A model generated the notes under the pieces. The model saw nothing but the letters and a program-made list of their open reading frames with translations. It searched no databases and was not told the DNA's origin. From SAR324 cluster bacterium (GTDB lineage: Bacteria > SAR324 > XYD2-FULL-50-16), in NCBI GenBank assembly GCA_028282885.1, contig JANQGX010000087.1, forward strand, positions 42,437 through 106,436: a stretch of 64,000 nt of DNA, given 5' to 3'. Each line of letters opens with the position of its first letter. Position 1 is the stretch's first letter. Shown here in pieces: positions 38,497-47,101 of the stretch. The position numbers and the translations under genes were made by a program.

Positions 38497-39374
38497 TGAT
38501 TACCTCCTTTCTGTGACCAGACTCTGGCAGCCTCAAGTGCCCGCCGGGTGCTGATTGCGACTAAAGATTTCCTGTAGCTGGCCGTCGCCCGAATATCAGA
38601 AATGGGACGCGATTCATCCGAAGCCAACTGGGCAATCTGTTCAATTAACTGATCATCAAGCTTCTGACCTTCAGCCAATTTCTCAGCCTTTAATACTGAT
38701 ATTGGCGTGGGGCCGACTGCCCCCAGTACCAGTTTCAACTTGCGGCATGTATCTTGTCCCGGCTGGAAATCAGCTACTACCCCGACCCCGACAACAGCCA
38801 GATCCAGAGCAGATCGAAAGGATTTGATATACATTCCGAAACTGGAATTCGATCGTGCAGGCAGATTGACCGATATTAGAATCTCACCGTTTTCAAGGAC
38901 AGTCTTGCCGGGCCCGATAAAAAAATCACTCAAGGCAACGGACCGTTCGGTTTTGCCATTGGTTACAAGAGCAACGGCATCATATGCTATCAGGATAGGC
39001 AGCATATCTGCCGATGGTGCCGCGTTGCAGATATTCCCACCAATGGTGGCCCTGTTTCTTACCTGGAGAGAACCAACCGTGGCTGCTGCCTCGGCTACCG
39101 CCGGGTAGGTATTAAGAATTTCCTTTGAGGTCTCAATCGTTGAGAGAAGTGCCATTGCTCCAATCGTTAACCCCTCATCCGCGCTGTAATCGATGGTGGT
39201 TAACCCGGGAACATCTCTCAGACTGACAATCTTCGCAGGTTTGAAAACTTTTTGTTTCATCCGAATCAGTAGATCGGTTCCCCCTGCCAAAACCTTTACG
39301 GGTTCATTCAGCTCGCCTGAAATTCGGCAAACCTCCTCTACCGTTGTCGGACGACAATAATCAAATTCTTTCAT
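38493..39374 (-). CDS. FAD-binding subunit of molybdenum hydroxylase
   Basis: 293 residues from the ATG at 39372-39374, chosen because AGGACAG precedes it and because it removes an overlap with the cupin gene; the frame stays open to 39422. FAD contacts: LAGGTDLLIRMK and TIGGNICNAAPSADMLP. A C-terminal CO-dehydrogenase flavoprotein domain follows. No 4-hydroxybenzoyl-CoA-type extra 4Fe-4S insert is seen. The electron acceptor is probably NAD or a ferredoxin. Confidence 0.93.
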   Translation of the reverse strand: MKEFDYCRPTTVEEVCRISGELNEPVKVLAGGTDLLIRMKQKVFKPAKIVSLRDVPGLTTIDYSADEGLTIGAMALLSTIETSKEILNTYPAVAEAAATVGSLQVRNRATIGGNICNAAPSADMLPILIAYDAVALVTNGKTERSVALSDFFIGPGKTVLENGEILISVNLPARSNSSFGMYIKSFRSALDLAVVGVGVVADFQPGQDTCRKLKLVLGAVGPTPISVLKAEKLAEGQKLDDQLIEQIAQLASDESRPISDIRATASYRKSLVAISTRRALEAARVWSQKGGNQ

Positions 39375-39382
39375 GATCTGTC

Positions 39383-39751
39383 CTATGTTGATTCTTTTCG
39401 AGTAGGTGGATATTCCGGCCACGAGAAACCGGCAATCATGATAACGTCTTCATCCCCATCGTTTATCACTGAATGCGGCACGCCAGCCGGAATATATATC
39501 CCGTCGCCAGCCTCATAACCGATATTTTCTCCACCTTTTAGCCCTATCTTACCTTTCCCCTGAAGGACATAAGCCAGTTCCTCCTCTTCATGAACCATCA
39601 GGTCGGTCTTAAGTCCCGGTTTAAAGCAGGATACTCCCATTGACATCTTTTGAACCCCTACGCTGTCTTTTGTCAAAACCATCTTGGACCAGCTTTCAAC
39701 AGGAAGGGATATTGCCGTCGTCTCAGAGATTTTGGATATTTTTATCGCCAT
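39383..39751 (-). CDS. Single-domain cupin
   Basis: 122 residues. Cupin motifs: HEEEELAYVLQGKGKIGLKGG and GDGIYIPAGVPHSVIN, carrying the metal-binding His/Glu set (one His in the first motif and one in the second). It could be a small metal enzyme such as an isomerase, or a binding protein. AGGTG precedes the ATG. Located between the FAD subunit and the NicX-like gene, only 8 bp from the former. Confidence 0.85.
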   Translation of the reverse strand: MAIKISKISETTAISLPVESWSKMVLTKDSVGVQKMSMGVSCFKPGLKTDLMVHEEEELAYVLQGKGKIGLKGGENIGYEAGDGIYIPAGVPHSVINDGDEDVIMIAGFSWPEYPPTRKEST

Positions 39752-39765
39752 TTTTATTCACCTTT

Positions 39766-40767
39766 TCAAAGCAAAAGTTCACCATCTTTGATAATCAATT
39801 TTCCATCAACCTCGACGGTTACATCGCGAATGTTTCCATCAAGGTGAACACTGCACCAGCTTTGTCCCCCCGGGTAGCAATGCGCATTGTCGCCAAGGGC
39901 GAAATGAACAGTGCCAAGCATTCCCTTTTCGGAGGGACTACCCAGAATCTCTTTATGACTTGTTCCAATTGCAAACTCAGCAATTGTGTTGGCATTCTCC
40001 TCAGCATCGGCGATCACCTTCTTCAGCTTTTCAGCAGCTTCGCCTCCGGAGATATCAATGGCACGACCGTCTTTAACGGTCCATGTCATCGGTTCAGGTA
40101 AGGTTCCTTCTACTCCCACGCCCAGCATAATTCCATCGACCACTATTTTCCCGTATGTTTTGTCTTCAACCGCTGCGTATGCAACCTCGCCCCAGAGAGG
40201 AATCGGTCCCATCATGATTCCGGGTTCCTTAACCGGTACAACTTTCAATGGGGGACGCCCCTCAATGCAGACATTCACGTCGGTCCCGGCAGGGCTGGTT
40301 ACCCGAGCCCATTTGGCCCCTTCCATGGCTGCCATGATCTTCTCTGCCCTCTGGGTAATCAATTCAATATCTTCAATTTCAAGATCCCACTCCCCTAATC
40401 CCTCTTCAATTGAAGCGATTTTCGCCCCTCGTGCCACACTATCTTTGACGGGATTTACATGGGCAAAGCGGTTGGCCCATTCCAGGTTGGTGGTGATGAT
40501 AATTTCATCCGAATGCAGCATGGCCTGGCAAAGGTGCTCTGGGGGTTCCATGGAAACCGCCATGGAGGCCATGCATGCGGTGACATGATGTGTCACATTG
40601 GTTATCAGGGGATAGGCCCCGAGCGAATACGCCACACCGGCGATACTTTCGGCAATATGCATGTGCGCATCATCCGCGATAATCAGCACCTTGTCGTTTT
40701 CTTTTACTGTCATACAATGCTCCACAATTAACCGAGCGCCTTTAACCAGCGTGATTGCCGACTTCAT
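39766..40767 (-). CDS. Aminopeptidase-T / NicX-like metalloenzyme
   Basis: 333 residues from the ATG at 40765-40767 (AAGGAG seven bases upstream; the frame stays open to 40851). The fold family is COG2309-type leucyl aminopeptidase T, which also contains the 2,5-dihydroxypyridine dioxygenase NicX. Visible likely metal ligands are in SIEEGLGEWDLE, IAEFAIGTSHKEILGSPSEKG and HFALGDNAHCYPGG. In an anaerobe an oxygen-dependent dioxygenase role is unlikely, so hydrolysis or ring cleavage of a hydroxylated N-heterocycle without oxygen is a fair guess. It follows a hydroxyacyl-CoA dehydrogenase gene by 118 bp. Confidence 0.75.
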   Translation of the reverse strand: MKSAITLVKGARLIVEHCMTVKENDKVLIIADDAHMHIAESIAGVAYSLGAYPLITNVTHHVTACMASMAVSMEPPEHLCQAMLHSDEIIITTNLEWANRFAHVNPVKDSVARGAKIASIEEGLGEWDLEIEDIELITQRAEKIMAAMEGAKWARVTSPAGTDVNVCIEGRPPLKVVPVKEPGIMMGPIPLWGEVAYAAVEDKTYGKIVVDGIMLGVGVEGTLPEPMTWTVKDGRAIDISGGEAAEKLKKVIADAEENANTIAEFAIGTSHKEILGSPSEKGMLGTVHFALGDNAHCYPGGQSWCSVHLDGNIRDVTVEVDGKLIIKDGELLL

Positions 40768-40885
40768 GATCTTTCTCCTTGTTTGTTTCGGATTTCCCTT
40801 GATTGGTGTAAATACCTCGTTCGTTGTCTGATGAAACGGACTGTGGAGCATTGCTACTAACCGCAGACCCGATCACCGGATGACG

Positions 40886-41836
40886 TTATTCAACATAGTC
40901 AAGATCTTTTAACAGAAGCAGAAGTTTCTTGATCCGCTCCCCCATTAACGATTTAATATCAGTACCTGTGTAGTCATAAAAACCTTTCCCGCTCTTGAGT
41001 CCTAAATCGCCTTTATGAACCATCGTTTCAACAACAGGGGCCGCCTCCTGGGATTTGTCCAGATCCTTGTTCAAATACTGGGACACCTTGTAGTAGATAT
41101 CCAGTCCGGCCATATCGATAGTTTCAAGAGGTCCCATAATCGGGAATTTGAAACCGATTCCCGCTTTAATCATGGTATCGATATCTTCGGCACTGGCGAC
41201 ACCCTCGTTCAATAAAGCGATAGCCTCCCGCATCAGAGCGTACTGCAGGCGGTTTCCTAAAAACCCCGGCACATCTTTCTGGACCAGTACCGGGACTTTT
41301 TTGATTTTGCGAATCAGGTTGTCTATCGCCCGGACAACCGCATCGTCTGTCTTTTCTCCCTTTATAATCTCTATCACGGGAATGATGATCGGCGGATTCC
41401 ACCAATGCATACCTACCAGCCTTTCCGGTTTTTCAATTGCTGCAGCCATGGTGGTAATACTCAAACCTGAAGTATTGGTTGCAAGAATAGTTCCCGGATC
41501 GCATATTTTGTCCAGATCGGCAAAAAGAGCCGTCTTAAGTTCCATGACTTCCGGAATGACCTCAATAACCAGGTTTGCTTCTTCAACCGCCTCATCCAAT
41601 GAGGAAGCATTTTGGATTCTCGATCGCGTCTCTGACACCTCCGGTTCGGTTATTAACCCTGCCTGACGAAACAGCTCCAGGTTGTTGTCCAGAGTTATCC
41701 GTGCTTCGCTTAGTTTCTCGCTGTCAATATCAAAGATCCGAACGGTGATTCCATTCCGTGCAAAAACCTGGGCAATACCAGGTCCCATCGTTCCCGTTCC
41801 GATAACTGCAACTTTCTTTATTTCTGTCATAACCAT
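40886..41836 (-). CDS. 3-hydroxyacyl-CoA dehydrogenase
   Basis: 316 residues. NAD-binding VAVIGTGTMGPGIAQVFARNG, then ATNTSGLSIT, RLVGMHWWNPP (catalytic His), and the C-terminal 3HCDH domain with FKFPIMGPLETIDMAGLD. It oxidises a 3-hydroxyacyl-CoA (or a related beta-hydroxy acid) with NAD. It is encoded 14 bp after the UbiD stop and so is in its operon. It suggests that ring carbon ends up in beta-oxidation-like steps. Confidence 0.93.
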   Translation of the reverse strand: MVMTEIKKVAVIGTGTMGPGIAQVFARNGITVRIFDIDSEKLSEARITLDNNLELFRQAGLITEPEVSETRSRIQNASSLDEAVEEANLVIEVIPEVMELKTALFADLDKICDPGTILATNTSGLSITTMAAAIEKPERLVGMHWWNPPIIIPVIEIIKGEKTDDAVVRAIDNLIRKIKKVPVLVQKDVPGFLGNRLQYALMREAIALLNEGVASAEDIDTMIKAGIGFKFPIMGPLETIDMAGLDIYYKVSQYLNKDLDKSQEAAPVVETMVHKGDLGLKSGKGFYDYTGTDIKSLMGERIKKLLLLLKDLDYVE

Positions 41837-41850
41837 GATGTTTACCCCAT

Positions 41851-43269
41851 CTAATCGAGTCCGTATTTATCCCATTGATCAGCAACCTTATCCAGATCCT
41901 CTTTGGGAGGCAGGGCAATTTCCGGGTATTCCCAGTTTTTGGTTGCATCTATCATGACTTTTGATGATCGTCTTTCCCAAAGTGGCACTTCCGCAGGATC
42001 CGAAGAGGGATCCAACAGAATGGGCGCCGTGTTTTTCAAAAAGGAGATATCCTTTATCGGTTCCACCCGGAAAGAGAGTATCCACTCCCTCACAAAAGGG
42101 TCCCGGATATCGACATCATCATCGGTCACAATGATCCATTTTGCGAATGTCGGATAATGGGTCCAGGCTGCAGACATCACTTGCTGAACGTGTCCCGGAA
42201 ATGATTTCTTGAGGCTGATCCAACAGATGGTATAGCTTCCCCCTGCTTCAGGCAGGTGGATATCCTTGATTCCCGGTATCTTCAGGTATCCTGAAAGGTG
42301 TTGGAAGATGTTGGCTTCCTCGGGTAACTGCCTCATTAAGCTGCTTTCGCTCGGCGGCATCTGACTGAAAAGAGCATGATAGATCGGTTTTTTGCGGTGT
42401 GTCACACACTTGACATAAAACTTCGGCATTTTATAGGGTCCGCCCATATAGCCTGTGTATTCGCCGAAAGGCCCTTCAATCACTCTCTCACCGGGGATCA
42501 CCTCTCCTTCCAGCACGATCTCGGCAGAGGCCGGCACCATAAGATCACAGGTTTCACATTTCACCACTTCAACCGGTTTACCCCGCAGACCGCCACAGAC
42601 CGCCATTTCATCAACCCCCTGTGGCACTTTGGACACGGAGGACATGATAATTGTCGGATCGGCTCCCAGGACTACAGCCATTGGCATCGGTTTGTTTATC
42701 TTTTCCCAGGAGGCGTAGTGAATCGCGCCATGTTGACTGGGAAGATCCCAAAGCACACCTGTCTCGTTTTTGGCCTTGATCTCCATACGATACGTTCCGA
42801 TATTTCCAACACCCGTCTCGGCATGCTTGGTAATTAGACAGGGGGCCGTAAAAAACGGTGCCGGATCCAGTCCGGGAGTCCAGGTGGGAATAGGAAACTT
42901 ATGCAAATCAATCTCATCTCCCTTCAGAATCACATCCTTACAGGGGCCGCTATCCACTTCCACCGGATCGATCGGATTTTCCAGGGCGTTTGCCCAGATT
43001 TCCTTGATGCTGCCGAAGTCTTTTTTCGCCCCAATTGCAAGATTGTAGATTTTTCTCGATCCTCCAATGGCACCCAAAACGACGGGGATGTCATATCCTT
43101 TCACATTCCGGAAACCGAGAGCGCAACGCTCTTGTTCCTTGACACGCCTGAAGTAGTTTCGCGCCACACTTGTTATTTCCCATTCTTTATCAACTTCAGC
43201 ATCAATCCACTTTAGACATCCCTCTTTTTCCAGCGCGTCAACATATTCGCGAAAACTATCGTATGGCAT
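41851..43269 (-). CDS. UbiD-family prenyl-FMN-dependent decarboxylase
   Basis: 472 residues, normal for UbiD. Conserved parts include VLGAIGGSRKIYNLAIG, GNIGTYRMEI (cofactor and metal region), PMPMAVVLGADPTI, EGPFGEYTGYMGG (catalytic Glu) and ITDDDVDIRD-like VTDDDVDIRDPF. These enzymes decarboxylate, or carboxylate, aromatic and unsaturated acids. Supplied with cofactor by UbiX (26645-27202) and perhaps assisted by the LpdD-like protein (17831-18229). Confidence 0.95.
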   Translation of the reverse strand: MPYDSFREYVDALEKEGCLKWIDAEVDKEWEITSVARNYFRRVKEQERCALGFRNVKGYDIPVVLGAIGGSRKIYNLAIGAKKDFGSIKEIWANALENPIDPVEVDSGPCKDVILKGDEIDLHKFPIPTWTPGLDPAPFFTAPCLITKHAETGVGNIGTYRMEIKAKNETGVLWDLPSQHGAIHYASWEKINKPMPMAVVLGADPTIIMSSVSKVPQGVDEMAVCGGLRGKPVEVVKCETCDLMVPASAEIVLEGEVIPGERVIEGPFGEYTGYMGGPYKMPKFYVKCVTHRKKPIYHALFSQMPPSESSLMRQLPEEANIFQHLSGYLKIPGIKDIHLPEAGGSYTICWISLKKSFPGHVQQVMSAAWTHYPTFAKWIIVTDDDVDIRDPFVREWILSFRVEPIKDISFLKNTAPILLDPSSDPAEVPLWERRSSKVMIDATKNWEYPEIALPPKEDLDKVADQWDKYGLD

Positions 43270-43561
43270 AAATTATTATCTCCCGATTAAAATAGTGTTT
43301 TTCCAGATCTGTAACTGTTTAACGGAGCCTGTCTGTCCTTACTGTCAGAAGGTATCATTTACTCGACTCCTTTGGTCTGCCTCATATCGACTTTCTTTCC
43401 CTGCTCATCTTCGCCAGTTGGTTTAAGCACGACACTTCGCCCTTAACAGTAAAGGAGGAGGATTCAAGTTTCCGCCGGAAATTCATTTTCCAGCGATTCT
43501 AACTCGCACTGTATAAGGGCGAAGCCGTCGTGACACCTCAGCGTGTATGCAATCAGGTATC
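43270..43561. other. Intergenic spacer with a long inverted repeat
   Basis: The 292-bp gap before ubiD contains an imperfect inverted repeat of about 22 bp per arm (43428-43450 and 43508-43532). The arms share CACGAC, CTTCGCCCTTA and ACAGT with small bulges, and are separated by 57 bp. No gene is seen. It may be an attenuator for ubiD or the relic of a small mobile element. Confidence 0.6.
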
Positions 43562-44752
43562 TCAGCCAGGCACCATGGTGATGGCTTTATGCTTGCAGAG
43601 CCAGTAACAGACGCCACACATGTAGCATTTGTCCTTCTGGGTGACATAAGCCTTCTTTTTCTCTTCATCAAATGACATCACTTCGCAGTGACCCAATTCA
43701 TAGCAGGTTCTGCATCCTTTACACTTCTCCTGATCGATCTCCGGAAAGGCGTCAAAGTAATCCACTTGTTGCGGAGTCACGATGTATTTGAGGGCAATAT
43801 TCTGAAAATCAGATATTTTCTCATAACCCATCTTGTCCATATACTCGCGAACCCCCTTTTCCAGTTTATGTAGGGCCTTGAATCCGTCGGTATAGAAAAG
43901 GGTGCAGTATGTCAGGACCGTTGCACCGTACATAATCATCTGGATCGACTGCTGCCAATTGGAAAGTCCCCCGCCACCTGCAATAGGAAGGTCGGGACAT
44001 TTCATCCGCATCTGGGCCACATGCCTGAATGCAAGGGGTCTGATCCAGGGACCGCAGATTCCGGCAAACGACTGGTTGTTTGTGCTTGGATAGAGTGGTT
44101 TTCCATCATCGTATATGTCGCAGCCCGGCAGAGACATGGGGCAGTTGATGCCCGAAACTGCTGCGGCACCACCCTCCTCACAACCCTTTGCCACAATGTC
44201 GCATTGTCCTTCGGGTGTCATTTTGGGCATAACGGGTATGTTGACACCATCCACGATTTTCCTGGTTACTTCCCTCGCCAGGGCGGGATTTTTCCCCAGG
44301 TGGGCTCCCAACTCGTCGGTGATATCCATATCGATCTGTTTAGCCATAATGCCGACATTAGGGCAGGACATGTTCAGCTCGACCATGTCGGCTCCCGCCT
44401 CTTCAAGCATTTGAGCCAGTTTCACCCATCCGTCCAGGTTTTCGCCGGGTCCCATCATGTTGGCGATAACTTTCAAATCGGTCTGCTCTTTGGTTTTACG
44501 AATCAACTCCTGGGATTCTTCCACGCTGAGCCTGTGGCCTGATGGAGAATAAAACCCGCCACCTTTTTCAAAAACATGATAAGGGCGGGCGAAAAAGGGT
44601 ACATTTAAAAAAGCCAGTTTCGTGCTGACAGCACTGGCCCCGGCATCCTCCGCCCATTTGATCTTGTCGAATTCATCTGTTAACTCCGATGAAGCTGCAA
44701 TGAAAGGGTTCTTAAGCTCCAACCCGGCGAAGTTTACTGCAAGATTAGCCAT
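43562..44752 (-). CDS. PreA-like dihydropyrimidine-dehydrogenase-type flavoprotein with 2[4Fe-4S]
   Basis: 396 residues. Residues 1-305 form a dihydroorotate-dehydrogenase-type FMN barrel (LKNPFIAASSELT, VELNMSCPNVG, GGAAAVSGINCP, PIAGGGGLSNW). The C-terminus has two 4Fe-4S motifs: CKGCRTCYELGHC and CYMCGVCYWLCKH. PreA reduces uracil or thymine when paired with PreT; no PreT is present here. A neighbouring ferredoxin may donate the electrons instead, giving ferredoxin-dependent ring reduction. The expected active-site Cys of DHPD is probably within VSGINCPMSLPGC. Confidence 0.88.
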   Translation of the reverse strand: MANLAVNFAGLELKNPFIAASSELTDEFDKIKWAEDAGASAVSTKLAFLNVPFFARPYHVFEKGGGFYSPSGHRLSVEESQELIRKTKEQTDLKVIANMMGPGENLDGWVKLAQMLEEAGADMVELNMSCPNVGIMAKQIDMDITDELGAHLGKNPALAREVTRKIVDGVNIPVMPKMTPEGQCDIVAKGCEEGGAAAVSGINCPMSLPGCDIYDDGKPLYPSTNNQSFAGICGPWIRPLAFRHVAQMRMKCPDLPIAGGGGLSNWQQSIQMIMYGATVLTYCTLFYTDGFKALHKLEKGVREYMDKMGYEKISDFQNIALKYIVTPQQVDYFDAFPEIDQEKCKGCRTCYELGHCEVMSFDEEKKKAYVTQKDKCYMCGVCYWLCKHKAITMVPG

Positions 44753-44800
44753 AGTCCTGAATCCTTGTTTAAATATTTAATTTGAAAATCGCTTTTTTTG

Positions 44801-44822
44801 CATTCCCGCTTTCGCGGGAATG
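44801..44822. repeat. REP-like palindrome
   Basis: CATTCCCGC-TTTC-GCGGGAATG, a perfect 9-bp stem with a four-base loop, lies between the AOR stop and the PreA-like start. This is the common REP-type palindrome of many proteobacteria. A run of T precedes it on the plus strand, so it could also end plus-strand transcripts. Confidence 0.7.
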
Positions 44823-44846
44823 GTATATCCCGATCTGTTTAAGGCT

Positions 44847-46658
44847 TTAGATCTCAATTCCCATTTTTTGCAGGTGCCCCGGTGTGGGAACGCCTTCTTT
44901 ATCCCATCCCCTGAGACTGTAGTATTCGGGTAACATTTTAAAAATGTCGACCGTGTGCCCGTCGGGATCTGATCCGGGTTCAGTCGAAAACCGATCTGGA
45001 AGTCGATCATGACTGGAGTTAAAGCCCTCCCTGATGTTGAACATCCGCTCAAGCGTATTAACTCTGTCACCGATGGAGTAAACATCGTCGGAACCAAGAT
45101 CCATGCCGGTTACCAGGTTGATACACTTGGCATAGAGCTCCACGCTGATGCCCAGATCAACGGTGAACATGCACATGATAATGGAATCGATAATGACCGT
45201 TGAATCCTGCATCCTTTTGACGAGTTCAGGTTTTCCGTCATAGGCAAAGCGGTCATAATCCCCGAGAACACCCAAAAACTCTGCAGCAATGGTAAATGCT
45301 TTGTTATGGTCTGCTCCACGAGCGGTAGTGGCAAGATTAAGTGCCATGCCAAAAAACGCCCTGGGATCATACCCGGGAACTTCAAGTCCCTTAACATGCA
45401 TGGCATATTTTTCGGAACCACGTCCCAGCTCTTCAGACGCTGCTTTTACACCTTTAGCCAGCAGCTTGCCGATTCCTTCCTGCCTGGAAATTTTTTCTAT
45501 CAGGGGTTTCAGCACAGCGGCATTGCCAAATTTAAGTTCCAATCCGTCTGTTTCGTTTAATGACAGAATTCCCTTTTCAAAACATTCCATGGCCCAGGCA
45601 ATGGAAAGACCTGCTGATATGGTATCGATCCCATACTTGTCACAGAGATCATGTGCCTCGAATACCCGTGGCAGATCGGTCACTCCGCAGTTTGTTGCCA
45701 AAGCTCCGACACTCTGGTGTTCGATCCGTTCGGTGACGTAATCTTCTCCATCCAGATCAAATTTGGTTATGGAGGCACACGCCACCGGGCAACCTGAACA
45801 TGACTCAAAGCGTTGGAACCAGGGCCTCATCACTTCGGAACTCACCTTGGCGACATCGGGGAAAAAAGTTTTCTGGAAATTAAAACACGGCTGCCCGGAG
45901 ATCGAATTGACCGGCTCCAGCATCCCTGTTGTTCCTACATCGCGAAAACCGCCGCGAATAGGATTTTCCCGGATGGTTTTATGAAGAGAAAATGCCTCCT
46001 TGATACCGGATTCTCCGGTAACCGCCATTTCAACACTCCCGCTTCCCCGAACCGCAAAGGCTTTCAGGTTCATCCATCCCATAACAGCGCCCTGGCCGGC
46101 CCGACCTACAACGTGTTGTTCGTTGCAGATGGTGGCGTAGGAAACTGCATTCTCTCCGGCCAATCCGATGGAAGCGATTTCGAAATCGGATCCGAGCTCC
46201 TGTTTCAGGGTCTCCTCCGCCTGGTCGGTATTTTTTCCCCACAAATGTCCTGCATCCAACAGTTCAATCCTGTCGTCATCCACCAGCAAATAGACCGGTT
46301 TTGAACTCTGGCCTGAAAACAGAACTCCGTCATATCCGGCATATTTGAGATTGGTAGCCCAGTGTCCCCCCGAATAACCGACAGATAAGGCACCGGTTAG
46401 AGGAGATTTGGTTCCTACCGCGTATCGACTACTGGTGGGGATCAGCGTTCCGGCTGCGGGGCCCGTGATGAAAAGAAGCCGATTATCCAGTGAAAACGGA
46501 TCTGCATTGGCTTTGATCTCATCGTATAAAATCCGCGCAGCAAGGCCACGGCCACCGATGTACTTTTCCAGGATCTTTTCATCAAGATCGCGTTTGCCTA
46601 TCGCTCCCGAGGACAAATCAACAGTAATTAACTGTCCTTTGTATCCTTTGTATTTCAT
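44847..46658 (-). CDS. Tungsten-type aldehyde:ferredoxin oxidoreductase (AOR 1)
   Basis: 603 residues. YIGGRGLAARILYDEI, GPAAGTLIPTSSRYAVGTKSPLTG and GYSGGHWATNLKYAGYDGVLFSG are the AOR N-domain with bis-pterin contacts. The 4Fe-4S ligands start with CSGCPVAC (C-x2-C-x3-C). It interconverts carboxylic acids and aldehydes with low-potential ferredoxin. A four-cluster ferredoxin is encoded 24 bp upstream in the same operon. AAAGGAG precedes the ATG. Confidence 0.94.
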   Translation of the reverse strand: MKYKGYKGQLITVDLSSGAIGKRDLDEKILEKYIGGRGLAARILYDEIKANADPFSLDNRLLFITGPAAGTLIPTSSRYAVGTKSPLTGALSVGYSGGHWATNLKYAGYDGVLFSGQSSKPVYLLVDDDRIELLDAGHLWGKNTDQAEETLKQELGSDFEIASIGLAGENAVSYATICNEQHVVGRAGQGAVMGWMNLKAFAVRGSGSVEMAVTGESGIKEAFSLHKTIRENPIRGGFRDVGTTGMLEPVNSISGQPCFNFQKTFFPDVAKVSSEVMRPWFQRFESCSGCPVACASITKFDLDGEDYVTERIEHQSVGALATNCGVTDLPRVFEAHDLCDKYGIDTISAGLSIAWAMECFEKGILSLNETDGLELKFGNAAVLKPLIEKISRQEGIGKLLAKGVKAASEELGRGSEKYAMHVKGLEVPGYDPRAFFGMALNLATTARGADHNKAFTIAAEFLGVLGDYDRFAYDGKPELVKRMQDSTVIIDSIIMCMFTVDLGISVELYAKCINLVTGMDLGSDDVYSIGDRVNTLERMFNIREGFNSSHDRLPDRFSTEPGSDPDGHTVDIFKMLPEYYSLRGWDKEGVPTPGHLQKMGIEI

Positions 46659-46682
46659 ATTTACACTCCTTTCGGTCGTGTT

Positions 46683-47084
46683 CTAAAGAGTAATAACTTC
46701 TTCCGGGCACCACTCGATGCAAAGGGGTTCTCCGCCGCAAAGATCGCAAATATTGATGCGACCCGGCTCGCTGTCGTCATACGCCACCCCGCGCTGCGGG
46801 CAAGCATCCACACAATCCTCACATAGTGTACATTTTTCTTCATCCCAGAAAATAACACCATTGGTCAGTATCAAGGCTTCTTCCGGACAGGCAGCAATAC
46901 ATTCCTGTGTGTCCAATCCCGTGCAAAGATCGCAGACCATCGCATAAGGGGTGCCCCATCTACCTTCCTCGCGGCCTATTCGTATAGCCGCAACTTTCGG
47001 ATTAATGACATCACCGAATCTGAAGGAGCATACCTCCTCGCAGATTTTGCAATTCACGCATTTTTCTTTGGCAAAGCTCAACAT
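46683..47084 (-). CDS. Four-cluster ferredoxin-like electron carrier (HycB type)
   Basis: 133 residues with sixteen Cys in four groups: CVNCKICEEVC, CDLC...CIAAC, CTLCEDCVDAC and CDLCGGEPLCIEWC. This is the HycB/DMSO-reductase-beta-type arrangement for four 4Fe-4S clusters. It most likely carries electrons to or from AOR 1 encoded immediately downstream, and perhaps to the PreA-like flavoprotein. GGGAG precedes the ATG. Confidence 0.92.
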   Translation of the reverse strand: MLSFAKEKCVNCKICEEVCSFRFGDVINPKVAAIRIGREEGRWGTPYAMVCDLCTGLDTQECIAACPEEALILTNGVIFWDEEKCTLCEDCVDACPQRGVAYDDSEPGRINICDLCGGEPLCIEWCPEEVITL

Positions 47085-47101
47085 ATTTATCTCCCAGTTG
47101 A

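Noticed and set aside
39374..39422. Upstream start for the FAD subunit, giving a 309-residue protein
   Set aside because: The extra 16 residues do not align with the family start, overlap the cupin gene and lack a ribosome binding site.
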